Assembly (NCBI GenBank): GCA_947359465.1 | Contig: OX375879.1 | Coordinates: 125,189,409-125,253,408, forward strand | DNA from: Metellina segmentata | Lineage: Eukaryota; Arthropoda; Arachnida; Araneae; Tetragnathidae | DNA: 64,000 nucleotides | Direction: 5' to 3' | Shown: positions 34,480 to 45,584 of the stretch, in pieces | Position numbering within the stretch: the first letter of the stretch is position 1 | Layout of the letters: the number at the start of each line of letters is the position of its first letter | The notes under the pieces: model-generated | The model's database searches: none | What the model saw: the letters and a program-made list of their open reading frames with translations, nothing else | What the model was told of the DNA's origin: nothing | Translations under genes and position numbers: made by a program

Positions 34480-34790
34480 CTTGTGAAAGGAGTTGACCAA
34501 ACGGGATTATGCAACAATCCCCGGGGGTCGGCGAGAGTAAGCGAGCAGGGGGCGAAGCCCTCGCTGTGACATCATGGACCGGAAAGGCAAATCAGGATTA
34601 TACGAATTATTAAGATTGTTTCGCTGTCCAAAAGATTCACTTTGCGAATGGAATGTTGGTTTGCAAGACAAACCAAATGGGATCTGTGAAAGGAGAGTTG
34701 GTTTTCGAAGCGAACCAAATTGGATCCCCGAGTGTTGACGAGCGTAAGCGAGTAGGGGGAGGAGCCCTCTAGTAATCTACAAATACAAAG
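34480..34790 (+). repeat. Possible Helitron-like terminus
   Basis: The words GAGCGTAAGCGAGTAGGGGG and GGAGCCCTCTAGT end the block: a short GC hairpin (AGGG...CCCT) immediately followed by CTAGT. Helitrons end in a hairpin followed by CTRRT. A second such hairpin (GCAGGGGGCGAAGCCC) lies at 34547. Related sequence occurs at 38700-38810, 44155-44230 and 57902-57945. No helicase gene is present. Confidence 0.4.
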
Positions 34791-34861
34791 GAAGCTTACG
34801 AAGTTATGAGTACTATGCTGAAGTTGATTGAATACAATACATTCAAATGACACATTAGCGT

Positions 34862-35590
34862 AGATTTGAAAGTCATTGGGATATTAACAGGCATACACTA
34901 AATTCTGTTGCTTTCTCTGCGAATGGAAAAGCCGTGACAGAAAAAAATCAATACACCCGTAAACAGTGGCCTCCAAGAAAAAACTTCATTCCTGGCACCA
35001 AAAACATATCACATGAACCTCTTGTGAATCCGCAATGCGTCTTTTTTCCACCACTGCACATTAAACTCTGTTTGATGAAAATATTTGTAAAAGTTCTGGA
35101 CAGCAATGGAGTGGCTTTCTTGCACCTCAGGAACAAAAATTTAAAAAGGGAAATGTATAAGAAAGGGGTTTTATTGGCCCACAAATTAAAGCAGTCTTTC
35201 ATAATGAAGAGTTTGAATATAAACTGTGTGTCAGAAGCAGAAAAAACTGCCTGGCTGGCATTCAAATCAGTGTGCTCACGTTTCCTTGGAAATGAAAAAG
35301 CTGAAAACTATGATCTTGTTGGTCACATGGTGAAATGCTTTCGTGTTATAGGTTGCAATATGTCATTAAAACTACACTTTTTGGACTCACATCTGGACTT
35401 CTTTCCTCAAAACCTTGGCGCAATTAGTGATGAGAATGGGGAAAGGTTTCACCAGGACATATCTATGTTTGAAAAGCGTTTCAGTGAACGATGGAATGGA
35501 AGTATGCTAGCTGAATGTTGCTGATATGTTTTCAGGGACACACCAACAGATGCCTACAAGAGGAAAAGACCAAACAAATCATTTTAGTGT
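34862..35590 (+). pseudogene. Fragment of a conserved arthropod repeat-associated protein
   Basis: The frame at 34934-35524 reads NQYTRKQWPPRKNFIPGTKN, FFPPLHIKLCLMKIFVKVLD, then LHFLDSHLDFFPQNLGAISD, ENGERFHQDISMFEKRFSER. Sequence upstream from 34862 (DLKVIGILTGIH) and downstream to 35585 (FRDTPTDAYKRKRP) belongs to the same protein but is separated by frameshifts and by a TGA where Trp is expected after AECC. I recognise this as a widespread uncharacterised family (hallmarks PPLHIKLGLMK and GERFHQDI) that is multi-copy in many arthropod genomes and probably transposon-borne. I cannot name a function. The N-terminal half is missing. Confidence 0.8.
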
Positions 35591-35821
35591 TTGTGTTTTC
35601 TGTTATATTTCTCTGTAACCAATTTGTATAAAGATAAAAAGTGGTTTTCCTACAAAAACGGTACGTGATGGACCATTTTGGTTTTGATATATGAATCAGT
35701 CCCTTTTGTTTATACAGAATCATAGTTTCATATAAAGGACAGAAAAAAGTTACAATTTGTTGTGCAGTGTAATCTGCGACTTTATGCATGAACAAAAATT
35801 GTTGTTACTAATTAGCATAAT

Positions 35822-35905
35822 TCGTCCTTTGTACACGATGGTCTCAACTGGGAGACTCAAACTGGGAACCTCTCGGTTGCCGTAACTCTTCCGTCCGGGC
35901 AAGTG
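35822..35905 (-). mobile_element. SINE head-B end
   Basis: TTTGTACACGATGGTCTC and CGGTTGCCGTAACTCTTCC mark the 5' end of a head-B copy. Confidence 0.65.
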
Positions 35906-36199
35906 CGACACCCAAAAGTGCAAAAGCAGCTTTCACACATATGTAGCGTTCATTAGAGAGGAAGACGTTGTGGAACCACCCTTTGAAAAGGGAAAAGAGA
36001 ATTTTTCCGAAATGACGATTGTTTTTTTTTTCTACCGGGCTCTCGGAGAAGTCATTTTCAATCGCGGAATTGGATTAAAAATTCCATTAAAGCAACAGAG
36101 AGTTCAGAATTTCGACGCGTTTCTTTCCTCGGTTGTGGAAAAAACGAGAACGATTTTCTTACGAAGATGTGGTTTGCGGAAGGCATCCTCCCTATTTCG

Positions 36200-36291
36200 G
36201 TGGTTTAAAGTAACGCAGTGTTGTCCTCGAATCTTTCCATTAGGGATTGATCCCGGAAAGTCATCAATAGTCTATTGTGGTGTTCTAGTTA
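36200..36291 (+). mobile_element. SINE 3' part split by a hAT element
   Basis: It runs from GTAACGCAGTGTTGTCCTCG to GTGTTCTAGT. The rest of the tail (TCTAGTACGACGTTAATTC) is at 37241-37262, beyond the hAT insertion. Confidence 0.8.
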
Positions 36292-37238
36292 CAGTGATGG
36301 CGAACCTATGACACGCGTGTCAAAGGTGACATTTAAGGTGACACGCGTCGTTTACGGACGGTCTTCGCCCAAGAAGAGTCGACGCAATCCTATGTTGGCA
36401 AAAGCATTGGCGTTATGTTTAGATACATCAAAAAATTTTAGATACAAAACCAAATTTGAAATTTGTAAGCGAGGGCCAGCACAACTGTACAAATTAATTG
36501 GAGCTCACGCATCATTTAAAGTACCAGCATATCGCAGACTCGTTACTTGACACATTTGAAGAAGGATTGAGTCATTATAGAAACCTGTAGCAGACAGTTT
36601 TAAAATAATTGAGAATCCGGATGGAAGTAGTGGTCGACAGTACTTAGGAATGAAAAGGTTTCCAATGAATGCAACTGGATGATTTGGAGATGCAACTGGC
36701 AGAATCTAAGACAGCATCTGGTATCAAGTGTTTGTTGACATGAGAAGCTGGAAATAAATCGTTTAGAGAATTAAGAGTGCCTCTACTAAAAATAAATTTG
36801 GAATGCCTGGAACCGATTACCGGACACTTTTTGCACCCTGAAAAATTTAGCGATGGCTTTACCCACAACTTTTCCCTCTTCGTACTTCTCTTAGATCTTA
36901 TATTCTTAGATTTAAAAAACAATAAAACCAACAAAAAAAAAAACCCGACTGACAAATGAAGCTAGTAGCGATTGCTTGGTCTTGAACTGCACGAAATACC
37001 AGCCTTCAATTGAATTGATTTAGGAAACGCAATTCAGCAACAAAGAAGACATTAATAAAAATAATTTTTGTTTTTGCTTTTATTAATAAATAAATAATCA
37101 AAACTATAAAAATTATTTTTTACTAGGGTTGCAAATATGACAAAATTATTTATATTTCTAGATGTGAAAACGCCACCCTAGTTAAGCTAGGTTTTTTTTA
37201 TTTCGGGCACACCGAGTTCAAAAGGTTTGCCATTACTG
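36292..37238 (+). mobile_element. Decayed hAT-like element inside a SINE
   Basis: The ends read CAGTGATGGCGAACCTATGA and, on the complement of the right end, CAGTAATGGCAAACCTTTTG. TCTAGT flanks both sides, with two further positions diverged, consistent with an eroded 8-bp duplication. The interior has traces of a plus-strand frame (for example LDDLEMQLAESKTASGIK) resembling ZBED-type hAT proteins, but no intact gene. Confidence 0.75.
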
Positions 37239-37427
37239 CGTCTAGTACGACGTTAATTCATATACGTACCTGACGTTGTTTCGCATCGGTTCATAGTAGA
37301 GATGAAAATGCAGATGACCTTGGCCAAGTTCAATCTTCAAAACTCGCAGGGCAAAATTAGGTCTTGCGTTTTCGCAGTCATCGCTGCTGTGGTTTCAGAC
37401 ACTGGCAGATGGACTCAATGATGGGTA

Positions 37428-37540
37428 GGTAGGTATTTGAAGTTTCACTGGAGCAACACAACGGGCTATTGACAACGTTTCGGGATCAATCCCGATGACC
37501 TGGACAACAATACGCAATGTTTAAACACGGTCAAGTGTTT
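37428..37540 (-). mobile_element. SINE 3' fragment
   Basis: GGTAGGTAGGTATTTGAAG, CAACACAACGGGCTATTGAC and a shortened body. Confidence 0.75.
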
Positions 37541-37544
37541 TTTG

Positions 37545-37800
37545 ATATTTTTAATCAACGTCTTACTAGAACAACACAACGGGCTATTGCAGACGGACAA
37601 CACCGAGGACAGAACCACGTCATTTTGAACCACGGTCAGATAACACCTGAGCTGGCACCCCACTCTCCAAACTTCCATAACATGCAAGCGTTCGAAAAGG
37701 TGATACCGATATCGGTATAATATGCACCAGCCTCCGCGTGGCTGAACCAAGTGTCGAACCCTTCGGTTGCTAATCCGTTGCTCTTCCAACTGGGCCTCCC
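37545..37800 (-). mobile_element. SINE, head B
   Basis: It is nearly complete, with a short extra sequence at 37698-37720 that includes the palindrome ACCGATATCGGT. It ends with CGGTTGCTAATCCGTTGCTC. Confidence 0.82.
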
Positions 37801-37914
37801 CCTTTTTCTCATTCGGTATTTGATTCGGGTAGTGATAGATTTTGTTTTGTGCTTGTTCACACAACGCTTTTGTTGTGCTTACCACAGCTGCTTCATTTTT
37901 GAACCCTACACCCA

Positions 37915-38065
37915 AACCACTGTTACCCCACTTCCACATTATGCCACCATGTGGACGCTGTAGGTCACGGCGGAATTAACGTGCACGAGCCAACTCTGTA
38001 CATTACGGTGTTTGGCTGGATTCGAACCTCGCAACCCACTCGGTCGCTCTTCCAACCGTTGCCCC
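37915..38065 (-). mobile_element. SINE 5' half, head B
   Basis: It runs from CCACTTCCACATTATGCC to the head-B end (CGGTCGCTCTTCCAACCG). Confidence 0.78.
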
Positions 38066-38381
38066 GAAGGGGATATGAATTACGCACAGAGCAATACTCA
38101 CCTGTTGCGTAGGTAGGCCTAATTCAGTCTTGAAATGTCGTCCGGACTGAGTATGAACGATCGAATCTTCAAGACACGCCCAGCAAATATTACGCGCCGA
38201 TCAAACACGGAAACTCAATTTCCTATTTTGTCGCTGCTTGCACTAGTTTCACGATGGATTCCGTCAGGGTTTGAACATAGGAAAGTGAATAGAGGTTTCG
38301 GATAAGTGTGATAATTTTACTTTCTGCTGACGGAATACGAAACATTTTATATCATATATGTCTAGCTGTATACATGGTGTA

Positions 38382-38665
38382 TCCAGCCTCTAGATCGGAA
38401 GGTCCTGGATTGAATTCGGGTCAGTGCATTGATGTTGTAAGCGTACGGTGTAGAGGCGGCGGGTGCACTTTAAAGCTGTCGTCACCTCACGTCGAGTGGG
38501 TGTTTAAGTTTGGAGAGTGGGGTGCCAGCTCAGGTGTTGCCTCGACACCTGACAGTGGTTCAAAATGTTGTCCTCGGATCTATTTCCCTTGGGGGATTGA
38601 TCCCGGACCGTTGTCAAGAGCCCGTTGTGTTGCTCAAGGACGACGTTAATTAAAAATTACCATCC
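38382..38665 (+). mobile_element. SINE, head A (5' incomplete)
   Basis: It starts inside the tRNA-like part (CCTCTAGATCGGAAGGTCC), has GTAAGCGTACGGTGTAGAGG, and ends GACGTTAATTAAAAATTACC. Confidence 0.86.
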
Positions 38666-39310
38666 TTGAGAAGCAACTATCTGCATGTGGGAGGCAATTT
38701 TTAATAAACTAGGGGCCAGCCCCCTGCTTGCTAACGCTCGCCAACGTCCGGAAGATTGATTCGCCATCCTGATTGGTTCTCTTCGCTCGCCTCAATGAAG
38801 ACATGTGTCCTAGCAGATGGGACTGTTTACAAAATATGATATTCCAAAAAAAATGTGTTTCAAATCTAAATATGTTGTATTACAGAAAATATATATACAG
38901 TACCTCTAAAATCAGAATTCAAATGAAAACTTTGAGCAAATTTTGACTCGAAATGTGAGAGCTGCTTTGGAAATTGAATACCCAACATGTTTGTGTGTAC
39001 ATTTCCCAACACTCGAGCGACCCACACGTTTTCATTGAGTTTGTTGTCGAAAGTTGTAGTGCAAGCGTTTTGCTGAACTGTAATTCTTGGCCCTGAAAAG
39101 GACCGTTTTTTATATGGCCTTGAAAACCTCCGTTTCTTTGATTTCTATAAAAACTGAAACAGCTCAATTAAAATTCTTTTTTTTTTTGTTTTTTGCCATA
39201 AAATTTCATCCGATAACACTATAAATTCAATTGATGCGTGAGACTTAGTGGTAAACAAACAATCGTAAAGTGTTGCCAAAACTCGGTAACAAATAACGTC
39301 TTTTTTCCGT
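38666..39310. other. Spacer with a Helitron-like fragment
   Basis: 38700-38810 (GGGGCCAGCCCCCTGCTTGC, then AACGCTCGCCAACGTCC) is the reverse of the hairpin-type terminus seen at 34740-34790. The remainder is unassigned. Confidence 0.4.
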
Positions 39311-39321
39311 GCCACGTAAGA

Positions 39322-39659
39322 GGTAAAAATGGTAATGATAATTTTAGTTAACGTCGTACCAGAGCAGCACAACGGGCTATTAACGACGGTCCGGGATCAG
39401 TCCCTTAAGGGAAAGATCCGAGGACAACACCTTATAATTTTGAACCACGGTCAGATGACGAAGCAACACCTTAGCTGGCATACCAATCACCAAACTTCCA
39501 CGCCAACCCAACGTGAGGACTTCTGGCCACGACAGATTTAAGGTGCACCAGCCGCTTCTACACCATACACTTACAAACATCAACGCCCGGACCAGGATTC
39601 GAACCAAAAACCTTCCGATCTAGAGGCTAACACTTTAACCACTATACCAGTTGGTCGGC
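39322..39659 (-). mobile_element. Full-length SINE, head A, with 11-bp target duplication
   Basis: A perfect duplication GCCACGTAAGA lies at 39311-39321 and 39660-39670. Reading the minus strand, the element starts GCCGACCAACTGGTATAGTG, has an A-box-like TAGTGGTTAAAG and a B box GGTTCGAATCC, and ends AATTATCATTACC plus a short T/A tail. The length is 338 bp. This copy sets the true boundaries of the family and shows insertion through target-primed reverse transcription. Confidence 0.95.
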
Positions 39660-39831
39660 GCCACGTAAGATAATTATATATACAGATACAACTATTGCAA
39701 TTAGTCATACCTAAAAAACATGTAAATTGAAAAATTCATCGTTTTATAAATGAATAGCTTGTTGAAATTGTATTTGTAGCATTTTGATGGTATTTTCAAT
39801 CCCAATTTCATAAAATTTGCAAGTTTATGAC

Positions 39832-39945
39832 CCTTTTACACCACGTCAACGTGAGGACAATTGATGCTCTGGAAGATTTAACGACCTCTTTACGCGCGAA
39901 AGTCTTGGGTTGGTTTCGAACTCGCAACCCTCCAGTTGCTTACCT
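39832..39945 (-). mobile_element. SINE 5' part, head B
   Basis: It runs from TTACACCACGTCAACGTGAGG to GAACTCGCAACCCTCCAGTT. Confidence 0.75.
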
Positions 39946-40296
39946 TGACATCCTTATACATTTGAGATGCAAGCATTTCGTATTGGTCCGCCAAAAAGGA
40001 AGCTTCTGACAATCTGTTCGATTGCAGTCAAAGCTAGCACGTATGCGGACACAGAGAGAACATTTTGAAAAATACACTTCCGTCTTTTATTCGTAAAATA
40101 ATTCACCTACACTCAAACTATTTCACGGTGAACGAATAAAAATCTTTCCTTAAAAAAGTCTCCCAGTTTTCGTTTGACTTTCTGTTCTGTTTCCACAAGG
40201 AAGACACTGTATTTACACGAATTTGTCGTTCAATCTCCCTTTTACTACTCAGACTTGCTTCGAATTCGAACACATCATTTTACACTCTGCAAGAAT

Positions 40297-40312
40297 GTGT
40301 GTGTGTGTGTGG
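40297..40312. repeat. (GT)n microsatellite
   Basis: An uninterrupted GT run of about eight units. Confidence 0.9.
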
Positions 40313-40429
40313 TACAGACACGGAAGAAAATAAAACCACCACCTGTATTTAGAGCACTCTTCATACTAGACCAAATTCAAAGAAATCGTTGATTAGGAAT
40401 TAACGACCTCTACAAATTCAAATCTAAAA

Positions 40430-40812
40430 AAAAAATGTATAAGGGAAGGTCTTCCTATCAAATTTTGCACTAACAACGAAATTTCTAATGGAAATACTGT
40501 GTTTGGATACCAAAATATAGATTCTGCATCGTTAAATTAGTCTAAATATGAAATTTCATGACATTACTACCGTTATAATCCGGGATATTCAATCCTAAAG
40601 TTAGTATTAATTTCAGGGATCATCTCGAAAAAGAAAATAGCTATTTGTAGATCGAGATTAACTGTAGTTACAACTATCCAATTTACCAAATTTGAACACT
40701 ATTTCAACCGTATTTTTCAGCAATTCGAGAACTTTTATATTTCTTACGCAAGTGCAAACGTATCGAGAATTCCATTATTATATTTACTATGCAAGTGCAA
40801 GCGACCCAAGAA
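40430..40812 (+). repeat. Dispersed AT-rich repeat (family R40)
   Basis: CGTATTTTTCAGCAATTCGAG and GCAAGTGCAAACG with AATTCCATTATTATA recur in reverse at 50220-50317 and 59553-59900. No coding potential is seen. The family is useful because one copy was split by the nested elements at 50318-59552. Confidence 0.6.
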
Positions 40813-41004
40813 TTGTTCGAATGAAGAGGGGTGGTCTGTTGCCTTTCTCTTCAAAAAGAAAAGCCAACGTAAATGCGTTATGCGAATGTTAAGCCGATGA
40901 ATGTTCTGATTGAATCACACGCATGTACTATAACATTTTCGGTCAGTTGATTTTATAAACAATTCTTTGCTATTTCTTCCGCTTTTCATGTTTATAGGTA
41001 GATA

Positions 41005-41290
41005 CGTAGGTATTTCAGTTAATTTCGTACTGGAGCAACAAAGCAGGCTTTTGGCGACGGTGCGGGAACAATGCCTCAAGTCCGAGGACAACACCACGTC
41101 ATTTTTAATCACGGTCAGATGACGAGGCAACAACTAAGCTGGCACCCCACTCTCCAAACTTCCACACACACCCAACGTGAGTACTTTCGGCCACGACAGA
41201 TTTAAGGTGCACCAGCCACCTCTAAATATCAGCTTACAAACATCCACGCACTGAACTAGATTCAAACCAGGAACCTTCAGATCGAATAAC
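41005..41290 (-). mobile_element. SINE, head A
   Basis: It is nearly complete in reverse and ends CAGGAACCTTCAGATCG; the last part of the head is lost. Confidence 0.85.
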
Positions 41291-41445
41291 ACCCAAATGG
41301 TAGTGTTGAAACAGTACGAATCGTACACAAGGAGAAGACATCCAACAGCTAAGATATTTACGTTCATATTTATTATTACAGAACATTAAGAATATATACA
41401 GTATTTACATCATCACATCGAACTCATTACGTCAATACATCAAGC

Positions 41446-41765
41446 CGACCCATCGGTGGTTAAGGTGTTGGCCTCTATCGGAAGGTTCCTGGTTCGAATC
41501 CGGGTCAGTGCACGGTTGTTTGTAAGCGTACGGAGTAGAGGTAGCTGGTGCACCTTAAATCTGTCATGGCCGAAAGTCCTCACGTTGGGTGTGTGTGGAA
41601 GTTTTGAGAGTGGGGTGCCAGCTTAGTTGTTGCCTCGTCATCTGAACGTGATTCAAAATGACGTGGTGTTGTCCTCGAATATTTCCCATGGAGAATTGAT
41701 CCCGAACCGTCGTCAGTAGCCCGTTGTGTTGCTCCAGTACGATGTTATTAAAATTTCTGCCTACC
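41446..41765 (+). mobile_element. Near full-length SINE, head A
   Basis: It starts GACCCATCGGTGGTTAAGG, keeps a perfect B box (GGTTCGAATCC), and ends GATGTTATTAAAATTTC. Confidence 0.92.
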
Positions 41766-41769
41766 ACTT

Positions 41770-42189
41770 TTCTGGGGGTGGACACTGCCAAGGTGATCCG
41801 TCTTCTGGTTCCGACATTCGGGCCCTTTTATGCTGGGGTACAGCACAAGATTAAATAATTAAATTTCAATGCCAGGCAGAAGAAAAAAGATCTTGGAGAC
41901 GTTTTCTATTTCGTCAACGTTCAGTAGCGTAATTAGTTTTCCATTTTGGAGGGAGGCCTAAAGTTAAAAACAGAATTTTTATGTCTTTAAGGGTTCGTTT
42001 TTTTTTTAATTCACATTTAAAACTAATATTCATTTTTGGGTGAAACAAATGCCGTATTTGGCTGCATCAGCTGAATCAGCCTACTTAGATGCGTCTTCGA
42101 CGAAGGAGATGTACTTTTCGACTTTTGTTTATGGATGTATACATATTTTGTACACATATATATGAGAATCTATGTATGAATATGAACAC
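41770..42189. other. Unassigned spacer
   Basis: No gene or known repeat is recognised. Confidence 0.35.
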
Positions 42190-43270
42190 TCGTCAAAACA
42201 AATCAATTGCAGAATATACATCACCGAACAAAACGGAAAGTAGAAATCGATAGGGATTATGTTTTCTAAAAATATTAATACTTAAAAATTGTCTAAGGGG
42301 CCGTATTCATATTAAATTGGGTTCTTGCTCCGATAATTTCACTATACGAACCCCTATCTTTTATCACAAATTTGGATTCGAAATACAATTTCAGGTGGAA
42401 ATAAAAAAATTCATGAATTTTTTGGATTTTTCACCGATTTGTAAGTATGAAAATTAGATCTCCTAATGTTAAATTGGTGTTTCACGTTTTTTGTCATTTT
42501 TGCTACAAACATTAATTTTTCTTTGAAATTGTTTTTTCATCCTTTGCTACCCAAAAACCCAAACACAATCCATAAACATTTTAATTATCAAACTAAATTT
42601 TACTACTTTTTATTAATTATGAAATTAATGTTCATAAAAATTATGAATTGAAACATGGGCAAATTTTTACATCATGTGATTCAACTGTTACTGAAGCATC
42701 GGAATTTAAAATTCCAGCTCATTACGTGCATAATTAGTAGCGCAGTGAGACTTTTTGTAAGATTCGATGACTATTAACGTTATTGGGGATTGTTCATAAA
42801 ATGAAAACAGAAATTTCTGCCAACAGATCCTCGGATTCAGTTGGACTGGATTCTGACTTTGTCAACATCTTAATGGACTCTATACCAAGGCGTCTGCAAC
42901 AGGTCATGGACTGCAACATCCACTCTACACGTCTTTATTAATATTTATAATGTCATTGAATTCCGAACATTCATAAGCTCTCTCGATGATTTTTTCTCAT
43001 TTTCGTCGTCAATTTTACGCCGTTTTACATTATTTTTTCATCAAATCCGCCTGAAATTTTGAGTAGAATCCAAATTTGCGATAAATGACGGGGATCGAAT
43101 TAAAATTATCGGAGCAAGCACCCAATTTAATATGATGACGGCCCCTTAGAGAAATTTTAAGTATTGATATTAGAAGAAAACATTAATCCCTCTATCGATT
43201 GCTACCTTCCGTTATGTTCTGTGATATAAATTGTGCAATTGCGATCAGGTGACTCGTTTTTTCAGACGGG
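42190..43270. mobile_element. Element with long inverted repeats
   Basis: About 42190-42390 is the reverse complement of about 43070-43270 with moderate divergence. Paired words include CTAAGGGGCCGT, CATATTAAATTGGG, TTGCTCCGATAATTT and AATCGATAG. The core (42400-43060) has no recognisable transposase. This is a foldback-type or non-autonomous DNA element; the superfamily is unknown. Confidence 0.75.
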
Positions 43271-43286
43271 TGTACATGGGTCTGTA

Positions 43287-43504
43287 CAGTAGGACCGCAA
43301 TTCAACGGACAGTTAAAAAAGATTGTAATAATAATAAAGTAATGCTTTCTTTTTCAAAACGAACCAGGACCTTCACGTTCTAAAGATTTGAAAGCTATAA
43401 AAAGTGTTTATTTTCTAACTACTGTACTTTCATTGATGATTCATTACACCCCTAAAACGGACAAACTTTAGACCCTATTAGTTCGTGATAATGATCTTCT
43501 ACTG
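43287..43504. mobile_element. Possible pogo/Tigger-type MITE
   Basis: The ends CAGTAGGACC and, on the complement, CAGTAGAAGATC are bounded by TA at 43285-43286 and 43505-43506. The length is 218 bp and no gene is present. The inverted match is short, so the call is tentative. Confidence 0.4.
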
Positions 43505-43934
43505 TATGTATATGTTAAAGCTCAACTACGGAAATCAGGTATTATGCACATATTAACTTGGCCGATCCGTTTAAGTGCGAAAAATTGTTCCCTTTCTCAA
43601 ATGACCTATAGGAAATCTGCAGATCATCTAGATAATGAGAACATCACTTACACAATGCACTCGTTCAAGTGAAGATAAGATCTTCCCTCGCACAACAGCA
43701 ACGTTTATGAACGCTTCAATTGATATTCAGACAAACAACTCTGCAATACTAGCTACTACTGATTGAAAGACATGCTATACTTCCTATCCCATGAAGTTGT
43801 AAGTAATATAACAATCAGCAGATGTAAATAAAATTGACTGACGATTATTGACAACAGCCGGTGACGCCGGGGACACGAGTTGTAGAAAGCGGAGACAAAG
43901 GAAAGGAGGCCGGAAATAGAAATTCGAGGAATAA

Positions 43935-44105
43935 ACGCTTTAACATTTCGAAAGCCGTTAATGCGCACATTACCCAGACACAGTGTGGAAAACTTTTATT
44001 TTGTAGATGATTCCGCACATTAATGGAACAAATCAGTCAATCCGCAGATTACCTAGATAATATGCGCATTAACGGCTTTCGAGATTTAACGGTAACACGT
44101 TTATT
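43935..44105. repeat. Inverted repeat block
   Basis: TTTCGAAAGCCGTTAATGCGC at about 43948 is mirrored at 44064-44086 (GCGCATTAACGGCTTTCGAG), with an AT-rich spacer of about 95 bp. It could be a small MITE. Confidence 0.6.
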
Positions 44106-44510
44106 TGCCACTGCGTGGACAGCATAGTTCTTTTCGTGGGGTCAGCTGTGACTACTGCTGGCTGACGTTCGCCAACCCCCGGAGATTACTATATATTCCC
44201 ATTTGGTTTGCTTCGCAAACAAACTCCACACAGGCAACACCGTGATGGCCTTGAAGTGGCTATTATCAACAATGTAAATCAAAACACACTAGAATCGGTA
44301 AACTTGGCATGGTTCCAAAAGCTGTAGTACGAAAAATGCTCGTGACGTCAGCGGTCGAAAATAGCAAAATCCGTTCCTTCTTCTTTCGAGGTAGGGGTGA
44401 CGTCACACTCGGGAGAGAAGAACGAAAAAAAAATGTGAAAAAAACTAATAAATTCATTTAAAAACGTTCTAGATTAAATTTGAAAATTCCGCCGCTATAC
44501 CCAAATATCG

Positions 44511-44547
44511 CAGAGTGACCATAATTTACAGAATTATGGTCACTCTG
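44511..44547. repeat. Perfect 16-bp hairpin
   Basis: CAGAGTGACCATAATT at 44511-44526 is exactly complementary to AATTATGGTCACTCTG at 44532-44547, separated by TACAG. It lies just upstream of the element at 44581. Confidence 0.9.
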
Positions 44548-44580
44548 AGTCTCCCCCCACATTATCTACACATATATATA

Positions 44581-45279
44581 CAGTCGACTCACGGTTTTAC
44601 GAACCCGTGTGGACCGAATAAAAAGTTCGTAGATGGGATTGAAAAAAGGAAAAATTCAACTAGCACTAATCTTTATTCATTAGCAATTCCAAAACAACCA
44701 GCTATCTTCGGTAGCTTCAGGATAGCACTTCGGTAAACACGATTCCATAGAGTTGATGCTGTTAAGCATCTAACAATTAACATCTGTTTCTAAGAACCAG
44801 CTTAGTTCCGACAGCCATTCTGTGGCTAGTGATAGTTGGCCTTGGGATGACCTTTACACATTCTTCTTCTTAGGATTGTTATTCCGCTCAACACCTGATT
44901 GATGATTCCATCATCCGATATATCGTCTGTGCATGCTTGAACATTCTCGTCCACAGCCAGAGAAACATGAAATATGAGGCACTTGAAGATCCCTTCGACG
45001 AAGTTCCTGGATCAAGGCTTCATTGAGATCCGAAACGCTCTAGGCTATTTTCCTGCCCCCTTACAAACTTGGGAAATCCGAAGTCTGAAGAAATTTCACC
45101 CTTTCCCTTCAAATTTGTTCTGTCTAAAGGAAATCACTGAAAAGAAGGGAATGAAACTGAGTTCATAAAAAATAGAGAATGTGTAATTTTGGTTCGTAAA
45201 TCGAAGGGGAAATTAATGTTATTTCTATGGGATACTTTTCGGGACTAAAGTAGCAGTTCGTAAAAAGGCGAGTCCACTG
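44581..45279. mobile_element. Non-autonomous pogo-like element
   Basis: The terminal inverted repeats are about 26 bp (CAGTCGACTCACGG at the left; CAGTGGACTCGCC on the complement of the right, both continuing TTTTTACGAAC-like). They are flanked by TA at 44579-44580 and 45280-45281. The CAGT ends, the TA duplication and the 699-bp length fit a deleted pogo/Tigger-type element. The short open frames inside are not recognisable as transposase. Confidence 0.8.
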
Positions 45280-45584
45280 TATGCACCTGTAGTAGTAGAC
45301 TCGCCATAAGACGAATCGGAGATAAGTACGAAGAAGATGGAACTGTTCGGAATGTTCGTCAATCGAAGCAGACGCGGAAGAAAGGGCGTTTGCAATGGAT
45401 CCGTGTGCAGGCCGAGAACATCGCCCCGCAAGGCTGCTCGTGATATAAGAATTGAAGAGAAGTGTCCGTCGTATTTGGAAGCGATTTATTGTAGTGTACA
45501 AATATGTAGGTTACTGTAGTTCGTTATAAACACTAAAACAAAAACGGTAGGTTATTCAATGAACACTCTAAATGCGCGTTCTCA

